From assembly GCA_019359175.1 (NCBI GenBank), contig JAHHHU010000014.1, forward strand, positions 91,999-155,998: a DNA stretch of 64,000 bases. The letters run 5' to 3'. Origin of the DNA: Phormidium tanganyikae FI6-MK23 (GTDB taxonomy: Bacteria; Cyanobacteriota; Cyanobacteriia; Leptolyngbyales; Leptolyngbyaceae). A program made the position numbers and the translations under genes. This document shows, one piece after another, positions 26,212 through 35,447 of this stretch; the first letter of the stretch is position 1, and each line of letters opens with the position of its first letter. The notes under the pieces are model-generated. The model was not told where the DNA came from. It saw only the letters and a program-made list of their open reading frames with translations, and searched no databases.

Positions 26212-26428
26212 GTAAAACTTCGGAGGTGTAAGTAAAGGAAATCGAACAGGAATCTTCGGTCGCAGCGATAGCTTGAAAAATATTTAGCTCGATCGCTCCC
26301 GGAGTTTCCTCACTTTACTCCCCACTCGAAGATGCAGTGGAGTTGGTCAGACGCAATCGTTTCGCTATACTATGGTCTATCATAGCGCAGTTCTGGAATA
26401 TTACGTTCTGTTAAATCAGAAATTTTTC

Positions 26429-26466
26429 AAACGCGATCGAGTGTTTTAGATTACTCGATCGCGTTT
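26429..26466. terminator. Perfect 14-bp hairpin between hlyD end and rimO promoter region
   Basis: Arms AAACGCGATCGAGT (26429-26442) and ACTCGATCGCGTTT (26453-26466), ten-base loop. It begins four bases after the hlyD stop on the minus strand. There is only a short T run, so it may be a HIP1-based terminator or a mere repeat. Confidence 0.6.
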
Positions 26467-26469
26467 GCT

Positions 26470-27942
26470 CTATCGCACCGAGAACGCTTCGTTGAATCGC
26501 TTTGTAATTGGCTCGGTCAAGAACGACAGAATCGATTTCTTGCGCGTCACGATGTCAGCCGTTCCTGCCATCCCTGGGGAAAGTTCGACTTCGCGACCCC
26601 GAACGGCAACCGCTTTACGATCTAGCCTCACTTTTGCCAAGAAGACCGATCCCATGTTGCGCCCGTTTTCATCTTTCTCCTCGACCGCATTCGGGCTCAC
26701 AGAAACGACTTCGCCTTCAATGATTCCAAATTCTTGATAAGGGAAAGTTGCTAGTTTCACTTTCGCTTTCATTCCTGGACTTACAAAGCCTTTATCCTGA
26801 TTCAGGATTTTGACTTCCAGCACCAAATCACGATCTTCTGGTAACAGCGAGAGCAGTTCTTCACCCTGCTGAACTAAACCTTCCGTTGCTTTTAGGTTAT
26901 AGACTGTTCCTGCAAAAGGAGCCGTGATCGATTCACGCTCTTTGCGCTGCTGAGTTGCGATTGCAATTTCACCTTGTTTCTTGGTTAACTCTTCCCGACG
27001 CTGTTTCAACTGAGTCAGAATCTCTGACTGACGCTGAGGAGTTAAGCCGATCGCTGTACTTTTTGCCGACTCAAACGCTTGCTGGGCTTGGCGAATCCGC
27101 TCTTGCTGGGCATCAATTTGCTTCTCCAGAGTATCGATTTGGCCCTCTGCATCATTGATTTGATTGATTGCAGTCGTTAACTGTTGGCTTGCTTGGGTCA
27201 CTTGAGTCTGGGCGTTGAGAATCTCCAAGTGAGGGACAGCTCCGGTGTTTTCTAGGCTTTGAAGGCGTTTGCGGCGTTCCTGAGCGATTCTTAGCCCTTC
27301 ACGTGCATCAACTTTACTGGCGTTCGCGTTCGTTACTGTGGTTCGGGCAGTCATCAGATTGACTTGAAGGCGTTCTAAGGTGGATTGGGCTTCTCCGATC
27401 GAGGCACTTTGCCGATTCGCGTCTGCAACTGCCGCATTTTGCTTGTCGCTGAATTCTTTCTGACGTGATGCAATCAACTGATCCTGAAGTGTATCGCCCG
27501 TCGTCCCCTTCCCTCGACTCTCGGCTTCCAAACGGCGAACGTCTTCTTGGATCTTCTTCGCGTCGTTTTGTAAACTAGCAACATTCGTTTCCGTTGCGCC
27601 TGGATCAATTTCCATTAGGGTTTGCCCTTTCTGGACAGTCATCCCTGGCTTAATGTTAATCTTTGTAATCGTACCGACGCTGGGAGCGCGAAACGGTCGA
27701 ACTTCGGTCGAAGGAATGATCTTGCCGTTAGCGTTTGCAACTTCTTCGACTTCGCTAAAGTGTGCCCATCCAACCGTACCCAGCACGAGGACGCTGATAC
27801 TGCCTGCCATCAATCGCGTGTATATCGGCGGCAGTTCTTGTACTGCCTGACCCAATTCATAAGAGAGCGAGTCTTCAGGATTGGCAAGCTGGTGGCGGGT
27901 TTGCTGGGATTGAGCGGGACTTGAAGCCAGGGAAACTTTCAT
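26470..27942 (-). CDS. HlyD-family secretion adaptor (membrane fusion protein)
   Basis: Four hundred ninety residues. One N-terminal transmembrane helix (MAGSISVLVLGTVGWAHF) anchors it in the inner membrane; then the lipoyl-like half (VRPFRAPSVGTITKINIKPGMTVQKGQTLMEID), a long coiled-coil hairpin (about 120-330), and the returning half (SITAPFAGTVYNLKATEGLVQQGEELLSLL). It should bridge an ABC exporter to an outer-membrane channel for type I secretion. No ABC or TolC gene is next to it, so its partner is elsewhere. The N-terminus PEDSLSYELGQAVQELPP is typical for this cyanobacterial group. Confidence 0.85.
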   Translation of the reverse strand: MKVSLASSPAQSQQTRHQLANPEDSLSYELGQAVQELPPIYTRLMAGSISVLVLGTVGWAHFSEVEEVANANGKIIPSTEVRPFRAPSVGTITKINIKPGMTVQKGQTLMEIDPGATETNVASLQNDAKKIQEDVRRLEAESRGKGTTGDTLQDQLIASRQKEFSDKQNAAVADANRQSASIGEAQSTLERLQVNLMTARTTVTNANASKVDAREGLRIAQERRKRLQSLENTGAVPHLEILNAQTQVTQASQQLTTAINQINDAEGQIDTLEKQIDAQQERIRQAQQAFESAKSTAIGLTPQRQSEILTQLKQRREELTKKQGEIAIATQQRKERESITAPFAGTVYNLKATEGLVQQGEELLSLLPEDRDLVLEVKILNQDKGFVSPGMKAKVKLATFPYQEFGIIEGEVVSVSPNAVEEKDENGRNMGSVFLAKVRLDRKAVAVRGREVELSPGMAGTADIVTRKKSILSFLTEPITKRFNEAFSVR

Positions 27943-28064
27943 GATCGTGTTTGTAAGTGGGCAATCGCAATCGAGTAAATAACCCTTAAGTCCGGAGTCA
28001 GATGCCAGGGGGTCTACTATTTTTTAACCTAAATTACCCACAACGATCTGGTTGATTTCGAGAG

Positions 28065-28340
28065 ATGTTCTTTAAAGTTTTGGCGCATTTGGTTCACTCG
28101 CTTCATCCTGTCCTGGTTCCGATTTGCTTTGTGACGGCTTGGGCGTTGATTTTGATGACGGTCTGGCGAATATATGAAGCGACGCGCGATACAGTGAAGC
28201 AGGCAAAGCAAATGCACCAAATTCCCTGCCCAAACTGCCAGTTTTTCACGGGAGACTACAATCTCAAGTGTCCAGTGCATCCGATGAGCGCACTCTCTGA
28301 GGATGCGATCGAGTGCCCCGATTATTTCTCTAAAGGATAG
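28065..28340 (+). CDS. Conserved cyanobacterial membrane protein with Cys motif
   Basis: Ninety-one residues: a hydrophobic helix (VLVPICFVTAWALILMTVW), a basic helix, then CPNCQFFTGDYNLKCPVHP... ECPDYF. The C-x2-C and two further cysteines could bind zinc or an iron-sulfur cluster on the cytosolic side. Found as a conserved hypothetical in cyanobacteria. It shares a bidirectional terminator with the convergent gene downstream. Function unknown. Confidence 0.7.
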   Translation: MFFKVLAHLVHSLHPVLVPICFVTAWALILMTVWRIYEATRDTVKQAKQMHQIPCPNCQFFTGDYNLKCPVHPMSALSEDAIECPDYFSKG

Positions 28341-28364
28341 TTCAGCGAAAAAAAGCGGATTAAA

Positions 28365-28395
28365 AAAGGAAGGGTACAAGTTGCCCTTCCTTTTC
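28365..28395. terminator. Bidirectional rho-independent terminator
   Basis: Arms AAAAGGAAGGG (28365-28375) and CCCTTCCTTTT (28385-28395), nine-base loop. T-rich on both outer sides in the two reading directions, so it can end both convergent transcripts. Confidence 0.85.
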
Positions 28396-28409
28396 TAGTG
28401 TCAATTTTC

Positions 28410-28718
28410 TTAGTCTTCGCGTTTATCAAACGGATTTGAAATCTGTTCTGCTTCGGGGCAATCATCTGAGACGAGTGGATCGACACATCCTTTCGGCACA
28501 GATGCCAGCTTTTGAGTCACAGCCCCAATACTTTCGAGCCGAACCATTTCTTCCCAAGAGCAATTTTCGTCTTCTTCATCGGTTTCGTAGCGCAGCGTCA
28601 CCAAATCTCCTTCAATATCAAGAATTTTGGCGCGTTCGATCCAGCGCTGTTGATCCCGCAAGAAGATCCAGACTTCGCGACCATCACAACAGAGTTGATA
28701 GATCTTGCGGTGTAGCAT
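28410..28718 (-). CDS. Conserved cyanobacterial hypothetical (DUF6679-like)
   Basis: One hundred two residues from ATG 28718, chosen because AGGAG lies nine bases upstream and the product starts with the family N-terminus MLHRKIYQLCCDGREVWIFL. Beta-rich middle (RAKILDIEGDLVTLRYETDEEDE) and a SWEEMVRLESIGAVTQKLA block follow. Near-invariant in cyanobacteria and cytosolic; function unknown. The longer frame to 28781 adds a non-conserved lead. Confidence 0.8.
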   Translation of the reverse strand: MLHRKIYQLCCDGREVWIFLRDQQRWIERAKILDIEGDLVTLRYETDEEDENCSWEEMVRLESIGAVTQKLASVPKGCVDPLVSDDCPEAEQISNPFDKRED

Positions 28719-29227
28719 TATGCTTCTCCTGAGCGAATTACTCGATATCACTAAATTAGACCGCAGCTTGAATCTTGCCACAGTCTTCCATCAAACAGAA
28801 TCGATCGCAATTTCACGGAATCGAGGAAGGGCGATCGCGGAACGGTTTTTCTGATCCAGAGGCAGATCGTTCATGGGATCAAGGTTAGCGTTGGATCAGG
28901 CAAAAACTCTCTCACCAAGGACGGGATCTGAAGCGCAACACGGTCGCAGCTTGGGAGTCGGGACTGGGGAGGCACTCTTAAAGTCATTTTTGAGGCTGTA
29001 AAGGGACTTGGCGCAAAGCTTGAATGGAGGCGAATCCGATTCAAGTCGGTAGAGAACACTGAAAGTTCGGCAGGGATTAAAGTCAATCTAACGGACTGAG
29101 CGTTCCAGTAGGGCAGTGAACCATTCAGGTATTTGATTCTACTCTTATTTTAGCGAACCCACCGCCAATTGAATAGAACAAATATACTATATTTAGAGAC
29201 TTTTGCGCGTTCCTAATCAACAAAGTA
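28719..29227. other. Gene-free stretch, possibly holding a structured RNA
   Basis: About 500 bases with no credible coding frame. The part at 28880-29110 is less AT-rich than the flanks and can form paired segments, for example CTTGAATGGA (29018-29027) with TCCGATTCAAG (29034-29044). I looked for and did not find hallmarks of RNase P RNA, tmRNA, SRP RNA or Yfr1. The distal 60 bases at 28719 hold the promoter region of the minus-strand gene. Confidence 0.4.
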
Positions 29228-29257
29228 AAAGGATGTAGCTGAAACGTCACATCCTTT
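29228..29257 (-). terminator. Terminator of the M16 peptidase gene
   Basis: Arms AAAGGATGT (29228-29236) and ACATCCTTT (29249-29257); on the minus strand the stem is followed by TTTTAC. It lies 28 bases past the stop codon. Confidence 0.75.
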
Positions 29258-29285
29258 AATAAAACTTAATTTTTGTAGCGAGGAA

Positions 29286-32042
29286 CTACGACTTCGGAGG
29301 CCCAGCGGTGACGATGATCAGCTGTTCGGGTCGAAGCAGTTCTTGGGCTGCTTGATTCACTTGAGCTTGAGATACTGCGTCGATTTGGTTTGGATATTGA
29401 CGCAGTTCGGCAGGGTTTAGCCCATACAGTTCGTTCATCAATACGACGCTGGCGAGCTGGGCGGGGTTTGCTAAATCAACGGGATAGCCGCTGGTAATTG
29501 ATCGCTGTGCTGTGAGTACTTCAGTCGTACTTACGCCTTTGACGCGAACTTGATCCAATAAATTCACGGTGCTAGCGATCGCTTTATCCGCGTCTTCAGG
29601 AGCCGTTTGCATCGAAATTATGAACGGGCCGGGACGGTTGCCTGCTTGAAAGTAGCTGTAGATTCCGTAGGTCAACCCTTGTCGATCGCGCACTTCTGCA
29701 CCCAATCGACTCGATAAGGTGTCACCGCCGAGAATCTGATTCATCACCGAAGCATTATAAAAGCGCGGGTCACGTCGATCGATGCCTGCTGATCCAATCA
29801 GCGTCACCGATTGAGTTTTGCCAGGAATCGCCGCATAACGGCGAACCGTTGAGCTTGGAGTTGTGATCGGCGGGAAGGTCAGAGAGGGAGCTTGTCCACC
29901 CGATTTCCATCCGCCCAGTTCTTTTTCGATCAGCGCTTTGACTTGAGTTGAATCGAAATCGCCTACAAGAGAAACGATCGTCGTATCGGGTCGGTAGTGC
30001 GATCGATAGAAATTCACCAAATCCTGACGCTGAATTGCTTTCAAGCTTGCCTCAGTGGGGAAGCTGTAGAACGGGTGATTTTCGGGATAGACCGTTTGCT
30101 GGAAGACGCGACGAGCGAGAACCGCAGGATTATCGAGTTGAACTTTCAGCGAAGTGAGCGATCGAGCACGGGACAATTCCAGTTCTCGATCGGGAAACGC
30201 TGCATTTTGCGCCACGTCTGCGAGAGTTTGAAGCAATACTGGAAGATGTTCAGAAAGCGCGTTGGCATTGACTAAAACACTTTCACGATTGGTATCGATG
30301 CCAAAATTGATACCGCGATCTTCAAGCGTTTTCGCCAGAGTCAGCGCATCTTTCGTCTTCGTGCCGTTCGTTAAGTTATCTGCCGTCAGCTTTGCGATTC
30401 CAGCTTTCGCGTTTGAATCGAATTCTGAACCTGCTTGCATCGTGGCGTTGAGCGAAACCGTTGGTGTGCTGGTATCGCGCATCAGTAGAACTCTCAAACC
30501 ATTTGGCAGTACATACCGTTCAGGTAAAGCCTGTGTAGTTCGATCGCTTTTGTCCACCGCAGGCAGATATCTTGCAACTTGAGCCGGATCAACGGGAGCG
30601 CCTGCACTGAATTTCTCGCTGGTTTGACCTGCACTTACAGACCCGCCAGATTTTCCGTCGATCGTCGTGGGTTGGAAAAAGCCGATCGTAGCTTTATCAG
30701 GGGCGAAGTAAGTTTTAGCGGCTCGTTGCAGATCGGCGGAAGTCACTCGATCGACATTTGTCAAAAAGCGATCAGTATACTTGTAATCGCCTGTGGTGGT
30801 TTGATCGTCTCCAAGTTGAAAGGCTTGGCTCGTGATATCTCGATTTCTCAAGAGAACCGAAGATTTAAGTTGTGTTTTGGCGCGAGTGAGTTCTTCTGGT
30901 GTGACACCCTTCGATCGAACATCCGCGAATACGGCTTGAATCGCTTCATTCACTTTGCTCAAGTCGTGATTTGGGGCAGCGGTTGCAGAAAGGTCATACC
31001 ATCCGCCTGAAATCATGTTTGCCGGATAGCCACTAAATCCGCTGACTAATCCCGTTTCGACTAATGCTTGATACAAACGAGAACTCCGCCCTTCAGTAAG
31101 AACGAGGTCTAAAACGTGCAGCGCTGGAACATCTCGATCGATTGCTTTTGGCAACGGATACACGGCATTCAACAGCGGAGCGCTACCGGGTTCGCGCAAT
31201 ACGATCGGCTGAGTCTGCTTGGCGGGTTTTGCAGTGGGTGAAGTCGGTTTTTCAGCGATCGATTTCGCTTTTTTGGGAACTTTGCCGAACAGTTCTTTCA
31301 CCGTTTGCAACGTCGGTTCTGTTTTAAAGTCGCCAACCAAGATCAACGTGGCATTGTCTGGACTGTAATAGTTGCTGTAATAGTTGCGGACTTGCTCGAC
31401 TTCAAACTTTTGTACATCCGCTTTTGTCCCACCAACGGGCAATCCATAGGGTGAATTTGGAAACGCTGCTTTCATCACAGCGCGATCGAGTCGGTAGTCT
31501 GGACTATTTTCATATCCTTGCAATTCTGAAATCACAACGCGCTTTTCGCTCGTGAGTGAATCCGGATTGATCAACGCATTCTGCATTCGATCGGCTTCGA
31601 GAGCAAGCAATGCTTGAAGCTTCTCTCGTCCGACCGTTCCGAAATAAGCGGTCTGATCGTAGCTCGTGAACGCATTCGATTGACTGCCCAACGCATTAAA
31701 CAAGCGACCGAATTGAATCGGTCGATCGCTGGTTCCTTTGAACATTAAATGCTCTAATTGATGCGCGATACCGTTGACTCCTGTAGCTTCGTCGCGCGAT
31801 CCAATGCGATACCAAACCTGCACGGTGACAACGGGAGCCGTCGGAACTTCTTTGGTTAGAACGGTCAGTCCGTTACCGAGAACTGTTTTGCGAACAGATT
31901 CTGTCGTAGTTACAGCAGTCGGAACGGCAGCAGATGCCGATCGCAGAAACGGTACTGAATTAGATAGCAGTACCGTACTAAGACAGAGCGTAAAGAGAAC
32001 ACTGGCAAAGCGATGTTGCCGAAGAAATTTCAGAAAAAGCAT
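29286..32042 (-). CDS. M16 family zinc metallopeptidase, fused two-half form
   Basis: Nine hundred eighteen residues, exported: an N-terminal signal segment (FASVLFTLCLSTVLLSNSV) precedes the first M16 unit. The inverted zinc motif HQLEH is at 94-98 and the distal glutamate lies in VVISELQGYENSPDYRLD. The second half repeats the fold (PTVSLNATMQAGSEFDSNAKAGIAKLTADNLTNG) but lacks H-x2-E-H, so it is the inactive partner, as in PqqL/insulinase-type single chains. It probably degrades peptides in the periplasm. Ends in a clear terminator. Confidence 0.85.
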   Translation of the reverse strand: MLFLKFLRQHRFASVLFTLCLSTVLLSNSVPFLRSASAAVPTAVTTTESVRKTVLGNGLTVLTKEVPTAPVVTVQVWYRIGSRDEATGVNGIAHQLEHLMFKGTSDRPIQFGRLFNALGSQSNAFTSYDQTAYFGTVGREKLQALLALEADRMQNALINPDSLTSEKRVVISELQGYENSPDYRLDRAVMKAAFPNSPYGLPVGGTKADVQKFEVEQVRNYYSNYYSPDNATLILVGDFKTEPTLQTVKELFGKVPKKAKSIAEKPTSPTAKPAKQTQPIVLREPGSAPLLNAVYPLPKAIDRDVPALHVLDLVLTEGRSSRLYQALVETGLVSGFSGYPANMISGGWYDLSATAAPNHDLSKVNEAIQAVFADVRSKGVTPEELTRAKTQLKSSVLLRNRDITSQAFQLGDDQTTTGDYKYTDRFLTNVDRVTSADLQRAAKTYFAPDKATIGFFQPTTIDGKSGGSVSAGQTSEKFSAGAPVDPAQVARYLPAVDKSDRTTQALPERYVLPNGLRVLLMRDTSTPTVSLNATMQAGSEFDSNAKAGIAKLTADNLTNGTKTKDALTLAKTLEDRGINFGIDTNRESVLVNANALSEHLPVLLQTLADVAQNAAFPDRELELSRARSLTSLKVQLDNPAVLARRVFQQTVYPENHPFYSFPTEASLKAIQRQDLVNFYRSHYRPDTTIVSLVGDFDSTQVKALIEKELGGWKSGGQAPSLTFPPITTPSSTVRRYAAIPGKTQSVTLIGSAGIDRRDPRFYNASVMNQILGGDTLSSRLGAEVRDRQGLTYGIYSYFQAGNRPGPFIISMQTAPEDADKAIASTVNLLDQVRVKGVSTTEVLTAQRSITSGYPVDLANPAQLASVVLMNELYGLNPAELRQYPNQIDAVSQAQVNQAAQELLRPEQLIIVTAGPPKS

Positions 32043-32239
32043 AGAAATATGTAAAGCGCCTATGAAAGAAAATAATCGGTCTGTGGAGTGTAGACCTCAA
32101 CATTTCGGGTAGGTTCCACTCTAGCGTTTGAAGGTGAGATCGAGCGGAAATTGCTGAACTCCTTATCGATCGAACTACCGACCCAACTCAGTAAAGAAAT
32201 GTAAAGCAGTAGTAAACTGAGAGGAGTAGTTTCACATCA

Positions 32240-32740
32240 ATGCTCATGACTACGCAAACATCGCCATCTATCTACGACTTTTCGGCAAATAGTATCGAAG
32301 GTCAGCCCGTTTCGCTCAATACCTACAAAGATAAAGTGCTGCTGATCGTGAATACTGCAAGCCAGTGTGGTTTTACGCCACAGTATCAAGGATTGCAATC
32401 GGTTTATAACAAGTTTGAGAATCAAGGATTTGCAATTTTGGGATTTCCTTGTAATCAATTTGGGCAACAAGAGCCGGGAAGCGCAGACGAAATTCAGTCG
32501 TTCTGTGAAACACGGTTTGGGGTGACGTTTCCACTGTTTCAAAAAGTGGATGTCAATGGAGAAAATGCACACCCGTTATTTAAGTTCCTGACCAAAGCTG
32601 TACCTGGAATTTTTGGTACAGAGGGGATCAAGTGGAACTTTACCAAGTTTTTAGTCGATCGCTCTGGCAAAGTGGTCAAACGCTATCCTTCCACAGCCAA
32701 ACCTGAAGATATCGAAAAAGACATTCAGGCATTGTTGTAG
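32240..32740 (+). CDS. Glutathione peroxidase-family thiol peroxidase
   Basis: Reduces lipid or hydrogen peroxides. One hundred sixty-six residues; the peroxidatic cysteine is C43 in VNTASQCGFTPQY, the glutamine of the triad is in FPCNQFGQQEPG, the tryptophan in IKWNFTKF. It has Cys rather than selenocysteine, and the second Cys in FPCNQFG may act as resolving residue, so NADPH/thioredoxin dependence is likely in cyanobacteria. Its last 16 bases overlap the convergent cbiO gene. Confidence 0.92.
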   Translation: MLMTTQTSPSIYDFSANSIEGQPVSLNTYKDKVLLIVNTASQCGFTPQYQGLQSVYNKFENQGFAILGFPCNQFGQQEPGSADEIQSFCETRFGVTFPLFQKVDVNGENAHPLFKFLTKAVPGIFGTEGIKWNFTKFLVDRSGKVVKRYPSTAKPEDIEKDIQALL

Positions 32741-33498
32741 GCATCTTCAATCTGACAGTAAGGGCGACTGTAGCTTAAAGGTGGCTCTAATGCGTGTTCG
32801 GTTAATAATTCTGGATCGCTCATAATTCTCTCTGTTGCACCATCGAATGCGATTTGCCCTTTGCTTAGAACAATGGTTCGATCGCACAATTCCAAAGCCA
32901 AATCCAGATCATGCGTTGCAATCAATTGAGTGAGAGGCAACGTATCTAAAAGTTCAATCAACTGACGACGCGATCGCGGATCAAGCTGTGCAGAGGGTTC
33001 ATCTAATACGAGAACTTGAGGCTGCATTGCGAGAACTCCCGCGATCGCGACTCTTTTTTTCTCTCCACCTGATAAACCGTTTGCACTTCGAGATCCATAT
33101 GCTTCAGGATCAAGTCCAACACAGTGCATTGCATGAACCGATCGATCAGTTAGTGCTTGTCCAGTCACTCCTTGATTCAACGGGCCAAAAGTAATGTCTT
33201 CCCAGACCGTAGGCATGAACAATTGATCATCAGGATTTTGAAAAACTAAACCCACAAAGTTACGAATCTGTTTGAGGTTTTGGGTTTCGACTGGAAGTTC
33301 ACCCGCAATCACCTGACCGACCTGCGGTGTAATCAAGCCATTAAAGTGCATCAGCAGTGTAGATTTTCCAGAGCCGTTCGCGCCGACTAAAGCGACTCGT
33401 TCAGCCGCGCGAATTGAGACAGTCACGCCATTCAGCGCTTGAGTCCCATCTGGGTAAGCATAAGAGAGATTGTAAATCTCGATCGGATTATGGTGCAT
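32725..33498 (-). CDS. cbiO: Energy-coupling ATPase of a Co/Ni ABC transporter
   Basis: ABC ATPase of 257 residues: Walker A GANGSGKST, Q-loop VFQNPDDQLF, signature LSGGEKKRVAIAG, Walker B VLVLDEPSAQLDP and the switch histidine in ATHDLD. Last gene of the cbiM-cbiN-cbiQ-cbiO operon; it overlaps cbiQ by 11 bases. It powers uptake of cobalt or nickel through the membrane subunits. Uptake of cobalt would fit with cbiD in this window, but nickel cannot be excluded. Confidence 0.92.
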   Translation of the reverse strand: MHHNPIEIYNLSYAYPDGTQALNGVTVSIRAAERVALVGANGSGKSTLLMHFNGLITPQVGQVIAGELPVETQNLKQIRNFVGLVFQNPDDQLFMPTVWEDITFGPLNQGVTGQALTDRSVHAMHCVGLDPEAYGSRSANGLSGGEKKRVAIAGVLAMQPQVLVLDEPSAQLDPRSRRQLIELLDTLPLTQLIATHDLDLALELCDRTIVLSKGQIAFDGATERIMSDPELLTEHALEPPLSYSRPYCQIEDAYNNA

Positions 33499-34300
33499 GA
33501 AATAAATAAAATGCCTGACCGAACAATGAAACTGCGATCGTAAAAGTCAACGCTAGAATATCGCGTCGTCCCCCTTTCTGAACCTCTGCAATTGGAGGTA
33601 AACCTTGATACCCTCTTGCTAACATGGCTTGATGCACTCGTTCGCCGCGCTCATATGTGCGAATAAACAACGAACCAAACATATTGCCAACAATAATGCG
33701 CTGACGTTTGGGATTGCTCAATAGATTCCGCGATCGAGCCGCTCTCTGCATTGCGCTAAACTCATCACTCAACACAGAGATATACCGATACATTGAAGAG
33801 AGAATTGCAACGAGCAAGGGTGGCATCTTCAGAGCAGCCAGCGCATGAAGTAACGCTGGAACTGAAGTCGTTAAAACTAAAGTATTCAGAATCAATAATG
33901 ACAAGAGCGCTTTAAGTGAAACGCTTCCTAAAACGGTTAAGCCTTCAGTTGTGATTTGTATCCAACCCCATTGGAATAAAACATGACCGCCCCCTCGAAA
34001 CAACGTTCCGAGAATCACAACACCAATAAAAACAAACTCAACTGCAACTCGTTTGAATAACACAGACAATTGAACGCGACTCGCCAGAATGATGAGCGCG
34101 ATCGCAGTTCCATAAATCGCCCAAGTCCACCATCGACCATTCGGAGTCAAGGCGATCGCAAATACTAATAACAACACGCACAACACCCGCGATCGTGGGG
34201 TTAACCGATGCCAAGGAGTTTTCTTTTCCTCAGCATCGGCAAGATGAAGCGCGCCAATGTGCAACAAAATCATCGAGTCTAAATTAATAAATTGAATCAT
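33488..34300 (-). CDS. cbiQ: Energy-coupling factor transmembrane protein, Co/Ni transporter
   Basis: Two hundred seventy residues with about five to six helices and the ECF T-subunit signatures AMQRAARSRNLL and MLARGYQGL (A-R-G type coupling motifs contacting the ATPase). The start could be ATG 34300 or, closer to the family N-terminus MILLHIGALHLADAEEKKTPWHRL, ATG 34273. A short hairpin lies just upstream between cbiQ and cbiN. Confidence 0.9.
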   Translation of the reverse strand: MIQFINLDSMILLHIGALHLADAEEKKTPWHRLTPRSRVLCVLLLVFAIALTPNGRWWTWAIYGTAIALIILASRVQLSVLFKRVAVEFVFIGVVILGTLFRGGGHVLFQWGWIQITTEGLTVLGSVSLKALLSLLILNTLVLTTSVPALLHALAALKMPPLLVAILSSMYRYISVLSDEFSAMQRAARSRNLLSNPKRQRIIVGNMFGSLFIRTYERGERVHQAMLARGYQGLPPIAEVQKGGRRDILALTFTIAVSLFGQAFYLFHAP

Positions 34301-34320
34301 TACGACTTTAGAGTTCGCTC

Positions 34321-34348
34321 CCTAAATCCCTAACATGAGGGATTTAGG
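34321..34348. repeat. Perfect 11-bp hairpin between cbiN and cbiQ
   Basis: CCTAAATCCCT and AGGGATTTAGG with a six-base loop. The sequence resembles a minimal version of the CCCCCTAAATCCCCC repeats in this genome and could affect relative expression of cbiN and cbiQ. Confidence 0.6.
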
Positions 34349-34386
34349 AACAGCTATCCGTTTAGAATGGAGCGAATTCCAAATCT

Positions 34387-34719
34387 TTATTCTTGAGAAT
34401 CACGATTCCGAACAAGAATTTTTCCAGATCCCCAAGCTAAACCGAAGGTCACTAACGTTCCAATCAAACCTGCTGCGGGAGTCGCAATCTGCTCAGGAAC
34501 ACCCCGCAACTGATATTCCTCAAATACCTGATAAAACGGCAACTTGTGCGCGATCGGTTCTTCTGCCGCTCTCTTTTCAAAATCATGATCTTGAGCAGCG
34601 CGATCGAGTCCATCAGGATTAGAACTGGCAAACGGAGAAAGAAATACTGCAATTAATAAAGCAATTCCTAAACCGGAGATCACGAAGGCGCGGTTTCGAG
34701 TTTGTTGAGCTTGAGTCAT
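34387..34719 (-). CDS. cbiN: PDGLE-domain cobalt/nickel transport component (CbiN-like)
   Basis: One hundred ten residues, two transmembrane helices (VISGLGIALLIAVFLSPFASS and GLIGTLVTFGLAWGSGKI) with the PDGL-type motif between (SSNPDGLDRAAQDHDF). CbiN/NikN proteins assist CbiM in metal loading. Lies 11 bases after the cbiM stop, same operon. The assignment as cobalt versus nickel is open. Confidence 0.85.
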   Translation of the reverse strand: MTQAQQTRNRAFVISGLGIALLIAVFLSPFASSNPDGLDRAAQDHDFEKRAAEEPIAHKLPFYQVFEEYQLRGVPEQIATPAAGLIGTLVTFGLAWGSGKILVRNRDSQE

Positions 34720-34730
34720 GACAACAATCC

Positions 34731-35447
34731 TTAGCGTGAAGAGTAGGAGCGAGGAAGATCTGCGGTCGCTGAACGAGGCGATCGATAAATCATATCGGGG
34801 CGAGTTTTGTAGATGTAACTTAACGCCACCACCGTAATAATGGCTTCACCGATTCCGATCATGACGTGCCAAAACGCCATTGAAGTCAGTGCCACCGGGA
34901 GCGGGACTGTGCCAGATAAAGCAAGCTGAAAAGCAACCACAACCGAAGCAACGACCACACTTGTCCAAGCTGCGATCGCGGCTCCAGTTGCCACACCTTG
35001 AAACGAATCGCGTCCCACTGCATTGCGAATCGCTCGATATACGTAGTAACCGCCAAACGTTCCAATCAATCCCATATTAAAAACATTGGCTCCAAGTGCA
35101 GTTAGACCACCATCTTGGAACAGAAAAGCTTGAACAATAAACACAACGGTCATAACAAGCGATCCAGCCCAAGGACCTAACAACACACCTGCCAAAGTTC
35201 CACCGAGCAGGTGTCCCGAAGTTCCACCCGGAATCGGGAAGTTAATCATCTGAGCCGCGAAGATAAACGCCGCACAAACGCCCATCAGCGGAACAGCGCG
35301 TTCTTGATATTCGGCTTGAACCCGGTTAAGACTGATGGCGATGAGCGCGATCGCAAATACCCAAGTAATTAACGTTACGGGCAAATTCAAGAAACCATCC
35401 GGAACGTGCAGCGCTAAATGATGCGGAAAAAATGATGCAGAGAGCAT
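34731..35447 (-). CDS. cbiM: Co/Ni substrate-specific membrane component
   Basis: S-component of the ECF-type transporter, 238 residues with about seven helices. Family motifs HVPDGFLNLPVTLITWV, IPGGTSGHLLGGTLAGVLLGPWAG and FQDGGLTALGANVFNMG hold the metal-binding residues around the N-terminal histidine. The start at ATG 35447 includes eight residues ahead of the H-V-P-D-G-F-L site; a cleaved or shorter N-terminus is common in the family, so the first residues are uncertain. First gene of the operon. Confidence 0.92.
   Translation of the reverse strand: MLSASFFPHHLALHVPDGFLNLPVTLITWVFAIALIAISLNRVQAEYQERAVPLMGVCAAFIFAAQMINFPIPGGTSGHLLGGTLAGVLLGPWAGSLVMTVVFIVQAFLFQDGGLTALGANVFNMGLIGTFGGYYVYRAIRNAVGRDSFQGVATGAAIAAWTSVVVASVVVAFQLALSGTVPLPVALTSMAFWHVMIGIGEAIITVVALSYIYKTRPDMIYRSPRSATADLPRSYSSR

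Noticed and set aside
28871..29086. 71-residue frame in the gene-free stretch
   Set aside because: No start signal, odd composition, no conservation visible.
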